Notes: generated by a model not told the origin, from the letters alone. A DNA stretch of 64,000 nucleotides from Pseudoalteromonas ulvae UL12 (GCF_014925405.1 NZ_AQHJ01000023.1:62001-126000); one strand, 5' to 3'; positions 37,385 through 47,084 are shown, numbered from the stretch's first letter. A program made the numbers and translations.

Positions 37385-38188
37385 CTAAAAAATATATTTC
37401 AATCCTAAAAATATGCTAAGCGCATGATCTTCTTTAAATAACGGGCTCTCACTGAGCTGGCTGTAATCGTCATAACTGGCACGAACAAACACCGCTTTAT
37501 CGTGCGAAAACGGCCAGGTTAACTGAACTTTTGCATAGGGAGAAAAACTATCATCAGCCAAGTAAAGTTGCTCCAGTTCCAGTGACGGATCAATACCATA
37601 ATAATACTGATTCAATTGCTGACTTCGATATTGAACTCCGACCAAAGGATTGATCAGCCACTCTCCGAGCACTAACTCAGTTTCTAACTCAATACTGGCA
37701 CGGGCACTGTTATAGACCCCTGTAATGTCATGTAACCAATCAATCCGCATCACAAAATCATCTGCAAAATATTGGTATTCGAATCCGCCGTCCAGTGCCC
37801 AACGTTTTTTATCTAACGTTTCAATAGACACTGAGTTTTCAAGTTTTAAATCTGAGCTTCGGTAAGAATTAAGAAAGAGGTTCGCAGGATGCCAAAAAAC
37901 AAAAAAACGATTTTCTGGATTTAGTTCGGTAATTGCACTCAAAACAAAACGTTTATCCTGAATAAACGTGTAACCAAGGACACCATTATCAAAAAATACG
38001 TGTTCATCGTAATAGGCTAAATCAGGCAAAACAAGCAGTGGAATATCATCACCACCATGCAATGGATTTGTGGCAATCCCGATCCCAACTCCCACTGCAA
38101 TATGCCATGTAGCCAATTTAATATCGTTGTTTTCGCTTTGCACCATCAGACTAAACACAGCTAACAAAGCAAAAAAAGAGTGTCGCAT
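37385..38188 (-). CDS. MipA/OmpV family outer-membrane protein (module 2)
   Basis: 267-residue precursor starting MRHSFFALLAVF with a signal peptide and ending in an outer-membrane pattern (GLKYIF). Conserved features shared with module 1 are the YYYGI segment in the middle (NQYYYGIDP here, DYYFGISAD there) and the C-terminal strand. The ATG at 38188 has AGG seven bases upstream; the frame can be extended to 38203. It is the first gene of the second MipA-DUF3019-RstA-RstB operon. Confidence 0.83.
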   Translation of the reverse strand: MRHSFFALLAVFSLMVQSENNDIKLATWHIAVGVGIGIATNPLHGGDDIPLLVLPDLAYYDEHVFFDNGVLGYTFIQDKRFVLSAITELNPENRFFVFWHPANLFLNSYRSSDLKLENSVSIETLDKKRWALDGGFEYQYFADDFVMRIDWLHDITGVYNSARASIELETELVLGEWLINPLVGVQYRSQQLNQYYYGIDPSLELEQLYLADDSFSPYAKVQLTWPFSHDKAVFVRASYDDYSQLSESPLFKEDHALSIFLGLKYIF

Positions 38189-38273
38189 ACTTAAACCTAT
38201 CATGTTCTATGTGGCTACTTTAGCAAATCCCCAGCTGCGAAGCAGTAGCGCGTTACAAACAATAACAAAATGA

Positions 38274-39179
38274 CTAAACACTCATCGATTGCGCGGTTTG
38301 ATACATGGCAGTGATCAGTGGGTCTTGTAAACGATTTCGTAGCACACAAATACCTATTTCAAATGCAGGAGGTTGAAACGGTGCAGAGATGATTTGTACT
38401 TTATCAAGCAGTGGACTGTTATCTAACACTATCTGAGGGACTAACGCGACACCAAACCCTAAACTCACCATCGACACAATCGCTTCATTCCCCGCTACTT
38501 GCGCATAGATTGATGGTTTGATGTTCATTTTTTTCCACCAGCTTTCCAAACGCTTACGATTAAGGCCCATTTCAGGAACTATGTAGGGCAAAGATTGCCA
38601 AGGCGTTTCTTGTTTATCACGCTGGCAATTCGCCAGCTGCTGGGCGATCTCACCATGACCGATCGGCGCGATAAATTGCAGACTCGAATAACCAGTCGAA
38701 CAAAATGCTAAGTTTGCCGGTAAGTGATCGGGCCGCGCGGCAATTGCCATATCTTCATGGCCTTCGAGTACCCGGTCGAGAGCTAACGCGGGATCCCCTG
38801 TGTGTAACTTAATTTCGACTTGCTGATAATTTAACCTAAATTGTTCCAGCAATTTGTACAAAAAACTATAAGAAGCCGTGACTGAGCAAAACAAACTAAG
38901 CTCTCCGACTAACTGCTCTGTCTGTTGTTCAAATGACAGCTTAAGTTGTTGCCATTGCTGCAGTGAGAGTTTGGCATACTCAATAAATGCCTTTCCATGA
39001 GCTGTTAAACGCACTGTACGGTTATCTCGTAAAAATAAGTCGACGCCCAATGACTCTTCGAGTTGTTTAATATTGCGACTTAACGTCGGAGCACTGACAT
39101 GACAGCGCTCACTGGCTCGGGCGAAATGTAATGTATCTGCTAATGCTAAAAATAATTGCAAAGTGCGTTGATCTATCAT
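38274..39179 (-). CDS. ilvY: LysR-family regulator IlvY
   Basis: 301 residues: N-terminal winged helix-turn-helix (about 3-60, LALADTLHFARASERCHVSAPTLSR) and periplasmic-binding-like effector domain (about 90-295). The sequence and the divergent position next to ilvC identify it as IlvY, which activates ilvC in response to acetolactate or acetohydroxybutyrate. A near-perfect inverted repeat lies between the two genes. Confidence 0.95.
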   Translation of the reverse strand: MIDQRTLQLFLALADTLHFARASERCHVSAPTLSRNIKQLEESLGVDLFLRDNRTVRLTAHGKAFIEYAKLSLQQWQQLKLSFEQQTEQLVGELSLFCSVTASYSFLYKLLEQFRLNYQQVEIKLHTGDPALALDRVLEGHEDMAIAARPDHLPANLAFCSTGYSSLQFIAPIGHGEIAQQLANCQRDKQETPWQSLPYIVPEMGLNRKRLESWWKKMNIKPSIYAQVAGNEAIVSMVSLGFGVALVPQIVLDNSPLLDKVQIISAPFQPPAFEIGICVLRNRLQDPLITAMYQTAQSMSV

Positions 39180-39189
39180 GAGTTCATTC

Positions 39190-39224
39190 CACTAGAGCAT
39201 TTCAAAATATGAAACACTCTAGTG
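39190..39224. promoter_or_regulatory. Probable IlvY operator
   Basis: CACTAGAG and CTCTAGTG form perfect 8-base outer arms, with TTTCA/TGAAA as a second inner arm pair around AAATA; one mismatch separates them. The palindrome begins 11 bases upstream of the ilvY ATG, as expected for an autoregulated LysR-type site that also serves ilvC. Confidence 0.7.
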
Positions 39225-39319
39225 CAAATATATCATTTTACGCAAGGTTATTTATTCATTACATTAATTTTAAGCGCAACCTGAGAGCAGCGTTGCCAAG
39301 ATTTCAAGGATTTTAACAA

Positions 39320-40795
39320 ATGTCGAAAAATTATTTTAATAGCTTAAGCCTACGTGAACAATTGGCGCAATTAGCCCAATGTGAATTTATGGATGCCTCA
39401 GAATTTGATGATGGTGTTGACGTACTTATTGGTAAAAAGCTTGTCATTGTCGGTTGTGGTGCACAAGGTCTTAACCAAGGATTAAACTTACGTGACTCAG
39501 GTTTAGATGTCAGCTACGCCTTGCGCGAATCAGCAATTGCCGAAAAACGTCAATCGTTTTTAAACGCTTCAGATAATGGCTTTGTGGTTGGCACTTACGA
39601 GCAATTGATCCCAACGGCTGATTTAGTATTAAATCTCACTCCTGATAAACAGCATACTTCAGTCGTCACTGCCGTCATGCCATTAATGAAACAAGGCTCT
39701 ACACTTGCCTATTCTCATGGGTTTAATATTGTCGAAGAAGGCATGCAAGTTCGCTCTGACATCACTGTAATAATGGTGGCTCCAAAATGTCCGGGGACAG
39801 AAGTACGTGAAGAATATAAACGTGGTTTCGGTGTACCCACTTTAATAGCGGTTCACCCTGAAAACGACCCTGAAGGTAAAGGTTTAGCACAAGCTAAGGC
39901 TTACGCAGCTGGCACTGGCGGTCATCGTGCAGGTGTTTTACTGTCATCGTTTATTGCTGAAGTAAAATCAGATCTGATGGGCGAGCAAACCATTTTATGT
40001 GGCATGTTGCAAACTGGCTCTATTTTATGTTTCAACAAGATGGTCGAAAAAGGCATCGATGCCGCCTACGCATCAAAACTTATCCAATATGGCTGGGAAG
40101 TGATCACTGAAGCATTAAAATATGGTGGTGTCACCAATATGCTCGATAGACTCACGAACCCTGCAAAAATCAAAGCTTTTGAACTAAGCGAAGAGCTGAA
40201 GCAAATCATGCGTCCGTTATACAACAAACATATGGATGACATTATCAGCGGTGAGTTTTCATCTGGCATGATGGCTGATTGGGCCGAAGACGATGCAAAA
40301 TTACTCGGCTGGCGCGCAGAAACAGGTGAAACTGCATTTGAGAAGCAAACAAATACAGACGAGTCAATCAGCGAGCAGGCCTTCTTCGATAAAGGTATTT
40401 TAATGGTCGCCATGGTCAAAGCTGGTGTTGAACTTGCTTATGAAACCATGACGGCGGCAGGCATTAAAGCAGAATCAGCTTATTACGAATCTCTGCATGA
40501 AACACCATTAATTGCCAATACCATTGCACGCAAAAAGTTATTCGAAATGAACCGTACCATTTCTGATACCGCTGAATATGGCTGTTACCTCTATAACCAT
40601 GCATGTTTACCACTTTTAGCTGACTTCATGAAAAACATCGAGACTGATGTGATTGGTGAAGGTTTGCAATTAAGTTCGACGGGTGTCGACAATGCCAAGC
40701 TCATCGCGGTAAACAAAGCGTTACGTGAGCACCCGGTTGAAATAATTGGCACCACATTACGTGGTTATATGTCAGCGATGAAGCCGATTGTTTAA
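39320..40795 (+). CDS. ilvC: Ketol-acid reductoisomerase (class II)
   Basis: Second step of valine/isoleucine synthesis: Mg2+-dependent isomerisation and NADPH reduction of 2-acetolactate or acetohydroxybutyrate. 491 residues, exactly the E. coli long-form length. Rossmann motif [11 protein letters not shown] near residue 47, [17 protein letters not shown], and duplicated knotted C-terminal domains with the metal-binding [13 protein letters not shown] segment. Activated by IlvY from the divergent side; a terminator follows. Confidence 0.98.
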   Translation: MSKNYFNSLSLREQLAQLAQCEFMDASEFDDGVDVLIGKKLVIVGCGAQGLNQGLNLRDSGLDVSYALRESAIAEKRQSFLNASDNGFVVGTYEQLIPTADLVLNLTPDKQHTSVVTAVMPLMKQGSTLAYSHGFNIVEEGMQVRSDITVIMVAPKCPGTEVREEYKRGFGVPTLIAVHPENDPEGKGLAQAKAYAAGTGGHRAGVLLSSFIAEVKSDLMGEQTILCGMLQTGSILCFNKMVEKGIDAAYASKLIQYGWEVITEALKYGGVTNMLDRLTNPAKIKAFELSEELKQIMRPLYNKHMDDIISGEFSSGMMADWAEDDAKLLGWRAETGETAFEKQTNTDESISEQAFFDKGILMVAMVKAGVELAYETMTAAGIKAESAYYESLHETPLIANTIARKKLFEMNRTISDTAEYGCYLYNHACLPLLADFMKNIETDVIGEGLQLSSTGVDNAKLIAVNKALREHPVEIIGTTLRGYMSAMKPIV

Positions 40796-40823
40796 CATTT
40801 AAACTTTTCGTTTGTTAAGTCCC

Positions 40824-40857
40824 AAGCCTAATAACTCCCTGATATTAGGCTTTTTTC
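40824..40857 (+). terminator. Terminator after ilvC
   Basis: AAGCCTAATA and TATTAGGCTT form a 10-bp stem around a nine-base loop, followed by a T-run. Confidence 0.85.
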
Positions 40858-40952
40858 TTTATTAGAAACAGATTCATCCCTTCTTGCAGTAAACACAACA
40901 AAATAACCATGCTAAAGTAAGCATCATTACAAGTCACTGTAGGTATAAAAAG

Positions 40953-42872
40953 TTGTCGTTTTCCCTTTCAATTAAACAAAAAGTTGCACTTGTCGCCACG
41001 CTTGTGGCAATCGTTGTTGCATCGTTAATTGGCGCCAGCGCCATCTACTCAGCCAAAAACATCATCGAAAAAAGGATGATTGAGTCAGAACTTCCGAGTA
41101 AAGTCGAAGAAATCAATAACTATGTAGCAAAAGAAATTAGCTTGCTCTTAATGGCAAGTGAGCAACTCGCCAGTAACGAGTTTGTATTAAATTGGGCTGC
41201 GCAGCCGTCACAGCAAGACGATGCTTTATTGTTAAAAGAACTCAACCGAATCGTCCGCCAATATGATTTAGCGACCGCTTCTTGGGCCAATCGCAACACC
41301 AATCAATATTGGAACCAAGAGGGTTTTTTACGCGTGCTGACCCCAGAACAAGATGGTTGGTTTTTTTCGTTTGTTAATACCTCAGAAAACTCTCTGATCA
41401 GTATTTATCAGGAAAGTCCTGGCGATGTAAAAATGTTTGTTAACCACCAGCAAACTAATGGTGTTGGTCTGGCAGGGCTCGCCAAAAGCATTGATGATAT
41501 GCAATCTATTTTGCAGAAATTCAAAATTGAACAAACTGGCTTTGTTTACCTTGTTAATCAAGAAGGACTTGTTCAACTTCATAAAAACGATCAGTTCGTT
41601 GCCAAACAAACCATAGATCAAATTTATCAGCAACCTCTGAGTCGTGAGTTGCTTAATCGTCAGCGTTTTACTTACCGCGAAGTATCTATTGAAGGAAAAC
41701 CTCATTTAATTGCAACGAGCCCAGTCAAAAATACTCAACTATACATAGTCGCTCAAGTGCCAAAAGATGAAGTTTTTTCAGCTCTAGACAGTTTAACCTG
41801 GAAGATTGTCACTATTTCGTTAGTTGTAGCTATGTTGGCAAGTATTTTTGGCTTGTTATTGGCATCAACAATTAGTGCTCCCCTGCAAAAAATCACTCAG
41901 TTATTCACGGAACTTGGCGCAGGTGAAGCGCGACTTAATTACCGCCTACCTCAGAGTAATCAGCCTGAATTAAACCGGTTAAGCAGTGGGTTTAATTTAT
42001 TTCTTAATAAAATTGAAGATGCCATGCATCGAGTTTCCAATGAAAGCCACGAAATAAAAGAGGCCTCTGAAGCGGTCTATTCACAATCACAAGTGAATGC
42101 AGGTCAAATTGAGCAACAAAAAGACCAAACAATGTCAGTGGCGGCAGCGATTAATGAAATGGGGGCGACAGTGCAAGAAATAGCCGCCAGTGCTGGTCAT
42201 GCAGCAAAATTGACCGAGCAAAGTGCGCAACATGTGCTGTCAACTCAACAAAGGGTGAGTCAAAGCCAACACGATATCACCCAACTGGCTCGTAACATTG
42301 AACAAGCCAGCACAAAAATCCATGCCTTAGCTGATAAAACCTCGCAAATTGGCTCTGTGGTCGATGTTATTCGTAGTATTTCTGAGCAAACCAATTTATT
42401 AGCACTGAATGCCGCCATCGAGTCTGCCCGAGCTGGTGAACATGGCCGAGGTTTTGCCGTTGTTGCTGATGAAGTCAGGGAGCTGGCAAAACGAACATCT
42501 GTTTCCACCGATGAAATTCAAAAGACTATTATTGAATTAAATAATACATCCAATGAAGTTGTCAGCGATATTGCACAATCACAACAAACGGCGACTGTCG
42601 GTGTGACATCAATGAATGAAGCCGTGAACGAGTTAAAAGATATTGTCAACATGGTCAACCAAATCAATGAAATGACCACCGTGATTGCCTGTGCAACTGA
42701 AGAACAAAGTAAAGTTGTCAGTGAAGTTGGCCAGAATGTCGAACAAATCAGTACAATCAATGAAGAGGCTGTCCACAATCAGCAAGGGGTGACTGGCGCA
42801 ATCGCTTCTTTGAAGGATTCAGCACAATCACTCGATGGTCTCGTTGAATCTTTTAAACTTGAAAAACAATGA
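40953..42872 (+). CDS. Methyl-accepting chemotaxis protein
   Basis: 639-residue chemoreceptor: membrane segment (about 10-30), periplasmic Cache-like ligand domain (about 35-275, with [17 protein letters not shown]), second segment (about 280-303), HAMP (about 303-360) and a cytoplasmic signalling coiled coil whose tip reads [21 protein letters not shown] (the CheA/CheW contact). The start is TTG at 40953 (AGG ten bases upstream); the nearest upstream ATG runs into a stop. The ligand is unknown. The DyP peroxidase gene starts eight bases after the stop. Confidence 0.93.
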   Translation: MSFSLSIKQKVALVATLVAIVVASLIGASAIYSAKNIIEKRMIESELPSKVEEINNYVAKEISLLLMASEQLASNEFVLNWAAQPSQQDDALLLKELNRIVRQYDLATASWANRNTNQYWNQEGFLRVLTPEQDGWFFSFVNTSENSLISIYQESPGDVKMFVNHQQTNGVGLAGLAKSIDDMQSILQKFKIEQTGFVYLVNQEGLVQLHKNDQFVAKQTIDQIYQQPLSRELLNRQRFTYREVSIEGKPHLIATSPVKNTQLYIVAQVPKDEVFSALDSLTWKIVTISLVVAMLASIFGLLLASTISAPLQKITQLFTELGAGEARLNYRLPQSNQPELNRLSSGFNLFLNKIEDAMHRVSNESHEIKEASEAVYSQSQVNAGQIEQQKDQTMSVAAAINEMGATVQEIAASAGHAAKLTEQSAQHVLSTQQRVSQSQHDITQLARNIEQASTKIHALADKTSQIGSVVDVIRSISEQTNLLALNAAIESARAGEHGRGFAVVADEVRELAKRTSVSTDEIQKTIIELNNTSNEVVSDIAQSQQTATVGVTSMNEAVNELKDIVNMVNQINEMTTVIACATEEQSKVVSEVGQNVEQISTINEEAVHNQQGVTGAIASLKDSAQSLDGLVESFKLEKQ

Positions 42873-42880
42873 GGATAAAA

Positions 42881-43777
42881 ATGACACGTCCACAATCGGG
42901 CATTTTTGCCGAACAAAGTACAGCATTTGAAGTCATTGAATACCGAGCAAAAACGGGTGCTACGCTTCAGCAAATCCGCATGGCATTAGCGGAACTTAAG
43001 CAACAACTTGATACTATTGAACTCGTGATTGGGTTTGGCCCGAAATTGTTGCAAACATTGACTGGCTCAAACGAAACGATATTTGATGAATATACACCGC
43101 GCCAAAGTAGCCATGGACACCAAGCACCTGCAACGCAAACAGACTTATTTTTATGGTTTCACAGCAACGACCAAAATAACTTAGCGGAAGCACTCATAGA
43201 CCTTCAGCCTATTATGGAAAAGGTGATGACAATGACTCAGCAGTGCAGTGGGTTCAAATATCGTGATAACCGTGACTTGACTGGGTTTGTTGATGGCTCT
43301 GCCAATCCAAAAGACTTGGCAGCGAAGCAACAAGCCGCACTAGTGGCTGCCGAACATCCATTAGCCGGTGGAAGTTTTATTCTTGGGCAAATCTGGCAAC
43401 ATCAACTAAGCAAGTTTCACCACCAATCAATCTCTGAACAAGAGCAAATCATTGGTCGAACTAAAGCAGATTCCATTGAGCTATCTGGTAAAGCTATGCC
43501 CAATAACTCTCATGTCAGCCGAACCGACTTAACGATTGATGAGGTCGCGCAAAAAATGTATCGTCGCAGCATGCCTTTTGCGAATGCAAGCCAACAGGGA
43601 TTATATTTTCTTGGGTTTAGCTGCCAGTTATCACGTTTCGATGCACTACTCGATAGTATGTATGGGTTAACGGACGACGGAATTACTGATCGGCTGTTGG
43701 ATTTTTCTCAGCCTGTTTCTGGCTCATACTGGTTTGCTCCAAGTGAAGACATGCTAGCAACGCTCCTGCAAAGCTAA
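42881..43777 (+). CDS. Dye-decolourising (DyP-type) heme peroxidase
   Basis: 298 residues. GFVDG at 135-139 is the family GxxDG motif with the catalytic distal Asp138; His211 (NNSHVSRTD) is the probable proximal heme ligand and an Arg follows at 214. No signal peptide, so it is probably cytoplasmic or exported by other means. The ATG at 42881 has GAGG six bases upstream, better than the ATG at 42869 that overlaps the chemoreceptor stop. The pairing with a chemoreceptor may be only co-transcription. Confidence 0.93.
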   Translation: MTRPQSGIFAEQSTAFEVIEYRAKTGATLQQIRMALAELKQQLDTIELVIGFGPKLLQTLTGSNETIFDEYTPRQSSHGHQAPATQTDLFLWFHSNDQNNLAEALIDLQPIMEKVMTMTQQCSGFKYRDNRDLTGFVDGSANPKDLAAKQQAALVAAEHPLAGGSFILGQIWQHQLSKFHHQSISEQEQIIGRTKADSIELSGKAMPNNSHVSRTDLTIDEVAQKMYRRSMPFANASQQGLYFLGFSCQLSRFDALLDSMYGLTDDGITDRLLDFSQPVSGSYWFAPSEDMLATLLQS

Positions 43778-43894
43778 ATAGAAACCTTATGTAACAAATC
43801 AATCACTGCAAAAACATCATTCTGGTTATATAGTTATATGATAATGAGTGAAAAAAAACTCACTCATGTGACGGTATATTGGGTGAGGTGTCTG

Positions 43895-45067
43895 ATGAAT
43901 ATCAAACTATTTATATGTTTTTGCAGTGTTATTTACTTAGCTGGGTGCCAAAGCACATCCCCCTCCGCCCCGCTAACGCCACCCGATATTTTGAATAATG
44001 TTTCGTTTGAGCATCAACCAGTAGAGTCTGTTGAAGAAATTTTCTCACTCTCTCCTGAGATAATTAATCAATTTCATCAATCAATACATCACACTCCTGA
44101 TGCAAAAATCATGACTCGGGAATTGCTTACTTTTATTTTTGAATCTTCAACCAATAAACTCAATTATGTTTCTGGCTCAACACTTACAGCAAATCAAACC
44201 TTTAGTCAGCAAAACGCGAATTGCCTCTCTTTGTCGATTTTAGCCCATGCGTTGGCTGAAGAGCTTGGGTTAGATTCTCGTTTTCAGCGGGTTTATATCC
44301 CTGAATATTGGGCACTCGATCAGGGTTTCAATATGCTGACCGGACATGTTAATTTAAAAATCAACCGCCAAGCATTCGAATCTCAAGATGGCGTGACACG
44401 ATTTTACAATTATGCAGATAGCTTGACCGTTGATTTTGATCCAAACTCTCGCGAACAAGGTTTCCCAACACAATTTATTGATAAATCAGTGATTGCAGCG
44501 ATGTTTTATAACAACAAAGGCGCACAAGCATTGGTCAATCAACAATATGATCGAGCGTTTAGTTACTTTAAAGCAGGGATTGATATTGCACCCCATTATT
44601 CAGGCTCGTGGGGCAATGTAGGTATATTATTCAAACTCAACAATCAGTATAACGCAGCTGAGCAAGCTTATCAGTTCGCTATTAAGCTAGATGAAGATAA
44701 CAATACTGCAAAAGGTAACTTAGCTATTTTATTGTCACTCACCGGTCGTGAAGAACAAGCAAAAGTAATTCAAGATGAACTTGAACTAAAACGACAATCC
44801 AACCCTTATTACCACATAGCGAAAGGCAATGAGGCCTACATTCATAATGAATACCAAATGGCGATGCGTCATTACCGCAAAGCGTTAACGTTGGATAAAA
44901 AAAGCCACGAATCGTACTTTGGTCTTGCTAGAAGCTATTACCAACTCGGTGACACTAAATTGGCTGAGCGCTATTTGAAACAAGCACATAAAAGCGCTCG
45001 GTTTAGTTTTGACATCGAACGTTATCAAAGTAAATTATCTCATTTAAGTGCGGCAATAAACTATTGA
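43895..45067 (+). CDS. TPR lipoprotein with transglutaminase-like core
   Basis: 390 residues from the ATG at 43895 (GAGG six bases upstream); lipobox LAGC (Cys18). The N-terminal half carries a transglutaminase-like Cys motif, NANCLSLSILAHALAEELGL, followed by TGHVNLKI and a DFDPN segment that could complete a Cys-His-Asp arrangement. The C-terminal half (about 215-375) is three or four tetratricopeptide repeats (NKGAQALVNQQYDRAFSYF; YHIAKGNEAYIHNEYQMA; YFGLARSYYQLGD). The stop overlaps the TTG of the M28 peptidase. Function unknown. Confidence 0.85.
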   Translation: MNIKLFICFCSVIYLAGCQSTSPSAPLTPPDILNNVSFEHQPVESVEEIFSLSPEIINQFHQSIHHTPDAKIMTRELLTFIFESSTNKLNYVSGSTLTANQTFSQQNANCLSLSILAHALAEELGLDSRFQRVYIPEYWALDQGFNMLTGHVNLKINRQAFESQDGVTRFYNYADSLTVDFDPNSREQGFPTQFIDKSVIAAMFYNNKGAQALVNQQYDRAFSYFKAGIDIAPHYSGSWGNVGILFKLNNQYNAAEQAYQFAIKLDEDNNTAKGNLAILLSLTGREEQAKVIQDELELKRQSNPYYHIAKGNEAYIHNEYQMAMRHYRKALTLDKKSHESYFGLARSYYQLGDTKLAERYLKQAHKSARFSFDIERYQSKLSHLSAAINY

Positions 45068-45987
45068 AAATAACAGCATGCCTTTGCCTTGTTTTTTGCT
45101 CGTTTACAGGGTTAGCAAGTTCACTGATGAGCGACTTAACGACATTAGCCAGCGATGACATGCTTGGCAGAAAAACGGGCACATCCGGTAGTCACTCCGC
45201 CGCCCTTTTTATTGAGCAGCAGTTTTCAACTGAGGGCTTGAGCCAATATCAAGGACGGTTTTTACATCCATTTAATTACCGAAGCGGCTTTACAAATAAA
45301 CAAGGCGTGAATGTCATCGCGCAATTAGGCGCCTTAGATAACCACCAACCGCTCATTGTATTCACTGCACATTACGACCACCTAGGGCAACGCGGTCATA
45401 AAATTTTTAACGGCGCTGATGATAATGCCTCTGGAGTTGCTGCATTACTTCACCTTGCAAGACAGTTTAAAAGTCAGACAATTCATCACACCATGTTATT
45501 TGTTGCCACTGACGCTGAAGAGAATGGGCTGTATGGGGCAAAAGCGCTTGTTCAAAACCTGTTAGATGCAGGCCATAAAGTGGTCTTAAACATTAACTTA
45601 GATATGCTGGCCATTAAGCCCAAACGTGGTCATGTATTTGCTTTTGCTGATAAACGCTTAGCGCCTTTTGAAAACATAATTGAGCAATATAATCAGGCGC
45701 TAAACAGTAACATCACCTTTAGTAGCAGTAGTAACCTGATTAATCGTCTTAATAAAACGGACAAAATAGATTGGCGTCGAGCCAGTGATCATAGTGCGTT
45801 TCGGGAGCAGAAAATCCCATTTTTATATTTCGGAGTCGGCACGCATAAATACTACCATACCGATAAAGATGAAGTGTCAAACATCGATGTTGAATTTTAT
45901 CACACCACAGTGCAGGCAATTGAGCTAATTAGTTTGGCATTAGATCAGCAAAATTTAGCTGCATTGTTGCTTGATGCTGATAGTTAA
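45064..45987 (+). CDS. Exported M28 family zinc aminopeptidase
   Basis: 307-residue precursor with signal peptide (cleavage near LAS|SL). The zinc and catalytic residues are visible: TAHYDHLG (His103, Asp105), GADDNASG (Asp119/120), DAEENGLYGAKAL (Glu152/153), NLDM and ASDHSAFREQKIP with a further His. The start is TTG, overlapping the stop of the TPR lipoprotein, so the two are translated together. The C-terminal 59 bases overlap the GIY-YIG gene on the other strand. Confidence 0.9.
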   Translation: MKITACLCLVFCSFTGLASSLMSDLTTLASDDMLGRKTGTSGSHSAALFIEQQFSTEGLSQYQGRFLHPFNYRSGFTNKQGVNVIAQLGALDNHQPLIVFTAHYDHLGQRGHKIFNGADDNASGVAALLHLARQFKSQTIHHTMLFVATDAEENGLYGAKALVQNLLDAGHKVVLNINLDMLAIKPKRGHVFAFADKRLAPFENIIEQYNQALNSNITFSSSSNLINRLNKTDKIDWRRASDHSAFREQKIPFLYFGVGTHKYYHTDKDEVSNIDVEFYHTTVQAIELISLALDQQNLAALLLDADS

Positions 45988-46288
45988 CTTGTTGATGTCG
46001 TTCACACCAAGTCTGCTTTTGTTTTTTTGTGAGTTTTTTAAGGGCTATTTCTAATTTTGTTGCTTCACTGCGATTACCCACTGGCGTAGAAAATACTAAT
46101 GTCAGCGGTTGCTTACCACGTAAGTTCTTAGCGCCACGCCCCAGCTGATGCTGTTCGAAGCGCTTTAAAACATCGGTGCTAATCCCAATATACCAATGCC
46201 CTAAACGAGTTTGTACGATATAAACAAACCACATCGCTTGCGGTGTATCTGCCTGATTATTTTCCTGTTTGGAACTATTAATCGCCAT
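45929..46288 (-). CDS. GIY-YIG domain protein (YhbQ-like)
   Basis: 119-residue protein from the ATG at 46288; the core resembles E. coli YhbQ: WFVYIVQ and WYIGIST (the GIY-YIG elements), RFEQHQLGRGAKNLRG and GNRSEATKLEIALKKLTKKQK. Single-domain members act on DNA ends or branched DNA. The start is uncertain: an ATG at 46315 and a TTG at 46324 lie upstream, and the domain itself begins near 46234. The gene converges on the M28 peptidase with a 59-base overlap. Confidence 0.85.
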   Translation of the reverse strand: MAINSSKQENNQADTPQAMWFVYIVQTRLGHWYIGISTDVLKRFEQHQLGRGAKNLRGKQPLTLVFSTPVGNRSEATKLEIALKKLTKKQKQTWCERHQQVNYQHQATMQLNFADLMPN

Positions 46289-46368
46289 AAGGGTCAAATT
46301 TAAACTTTTCCACATTGCCTGCAACAGGTATCATGCTATCAGTAAGCCAATAAGGATTAAAATAAAGA

Positions 46369-46716
46369 ATGCAGTGGTTAAAATATTTATTAGTTTCATT
46401 AATGGTTGTGTCTGCCTCAGGATGCGCAAACTGGGTTTATCGTATGAATATTCCACAAGGGAATTTTTTAGAACAAAAAGACATCGATAGATTGCGTATT
46501 GAAATGACTCGCGAGCAAGTCTTATATGTATTAGGTAAGCCTGTTGCTGAAGATGCGTTTGATAATTCAGTTTGGCATTATATGTACTTACTGAATCATG
46601 GTCGTAGCTCAGAAATGCGCAAATCACTCCAAGTTCATTTTGACGGTGACAAGTTAAAAAGTATTAGTGGTGATTACGAAGTCCCTGAAGAGTTTAATAT
46701 CCCCTTAGAGGGATAG
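46369..46716 (+). CDS. bamE: Outer-membrane assembly lipoprotein BamE
   Basis: Lipoprotein of the BAM complex that inserts beta-barrel proteins. 115 residues; lipobox SGC (Cys19) and the family motifs YRMNIPQGNFLEQKDIDRLRIEMTREQVLYVLGKP and the FDNSVWHYMY strand. It converges with rnfH across a strong terminator, a common gammaproteobacterial arrangement with ratA and smpB. Confidence 0.96.
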   Translation: MQWLKYLLVSLMVVSASGCANWVYRMNIPQGNFLEQKDIDRLRIEMTREQVLYVLGKPVAEDAFDNSVWHYMYLLNHGRSSEMRKSLQVHFDGDKLKSISGDYEVPEEFNIPLEG

Positions 46717-46741
46717 GAAAATAGCACAAGCTGCTAGCGAT

Positions 46742-46768
46742 AAAAAAGAGGCTAAACGCCTCTTTTTT
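46742..46768. terminator. Bidirectional terminator between bamE and rnfH
   Basis: AAAAAAGAGGC pairs with GCCTCTTTTTT around TAAAC; it serves both convergent genes and overlaps the rnfH stop by one or two bases. Confidence 0.9.
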
Positions 46769-47084
46769 ATTTTAAAGGTTTGCCGCCGGTTATTTTGTTG
46801 GCGCGCCCTTCCTCTTTCGCTTTTTCGGCTCGTTTTCTTCGCGCATCTTTTGGATCGGCGATAAGGGGCCGGTATATTTCAATGCGATCTCCCTCTTTTA
46901 AAATTTGCGTTAATTTACAGGTCCGATTCCATACCCCGACAGTCATAGAGTCTTTATCGATTTGTGGACACTTTTCTAAAATGCCCGATGCAATAATGGC
47001 CTCTTCAACCTGTGCCCCTTCGGCCACTTCAACACGTAAGCACGTTGCTGAATCTGGTAATGCATACACCACTTCAATTTTCAT
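46767..47084 (-). CDS. rnfH: RnfH family ubiquitin-like protein
   Basis: 105-residue beta-grasp protein with the family pattern: IEVVYALPD, GSGI-like central segment (ASGILEKCP), VGVWNR, LKEGDRIEIYRPLIADPKDARRKRA. Function not established. It follows ratA, with the ATG overlapping the ratA stop. Confidence 0.94.
   Translation of the reverse strand: MKIEVVYALPDSATCLRVEVAEGAQVEEAIIASGILEKCPQIDKDSMTVGVWNRTCKLTQILKEGDRIEIYRPLIADPKDARRKRAEKAKEEGRANKITGGKPLK

Noticed and set aside
42869..42880. ATG overlapping the chemoreceptor stop as start of the DyP gene
   Set aside because: The ATG at 42881 has GAGG at the right distance; the four extra residues add nothing.
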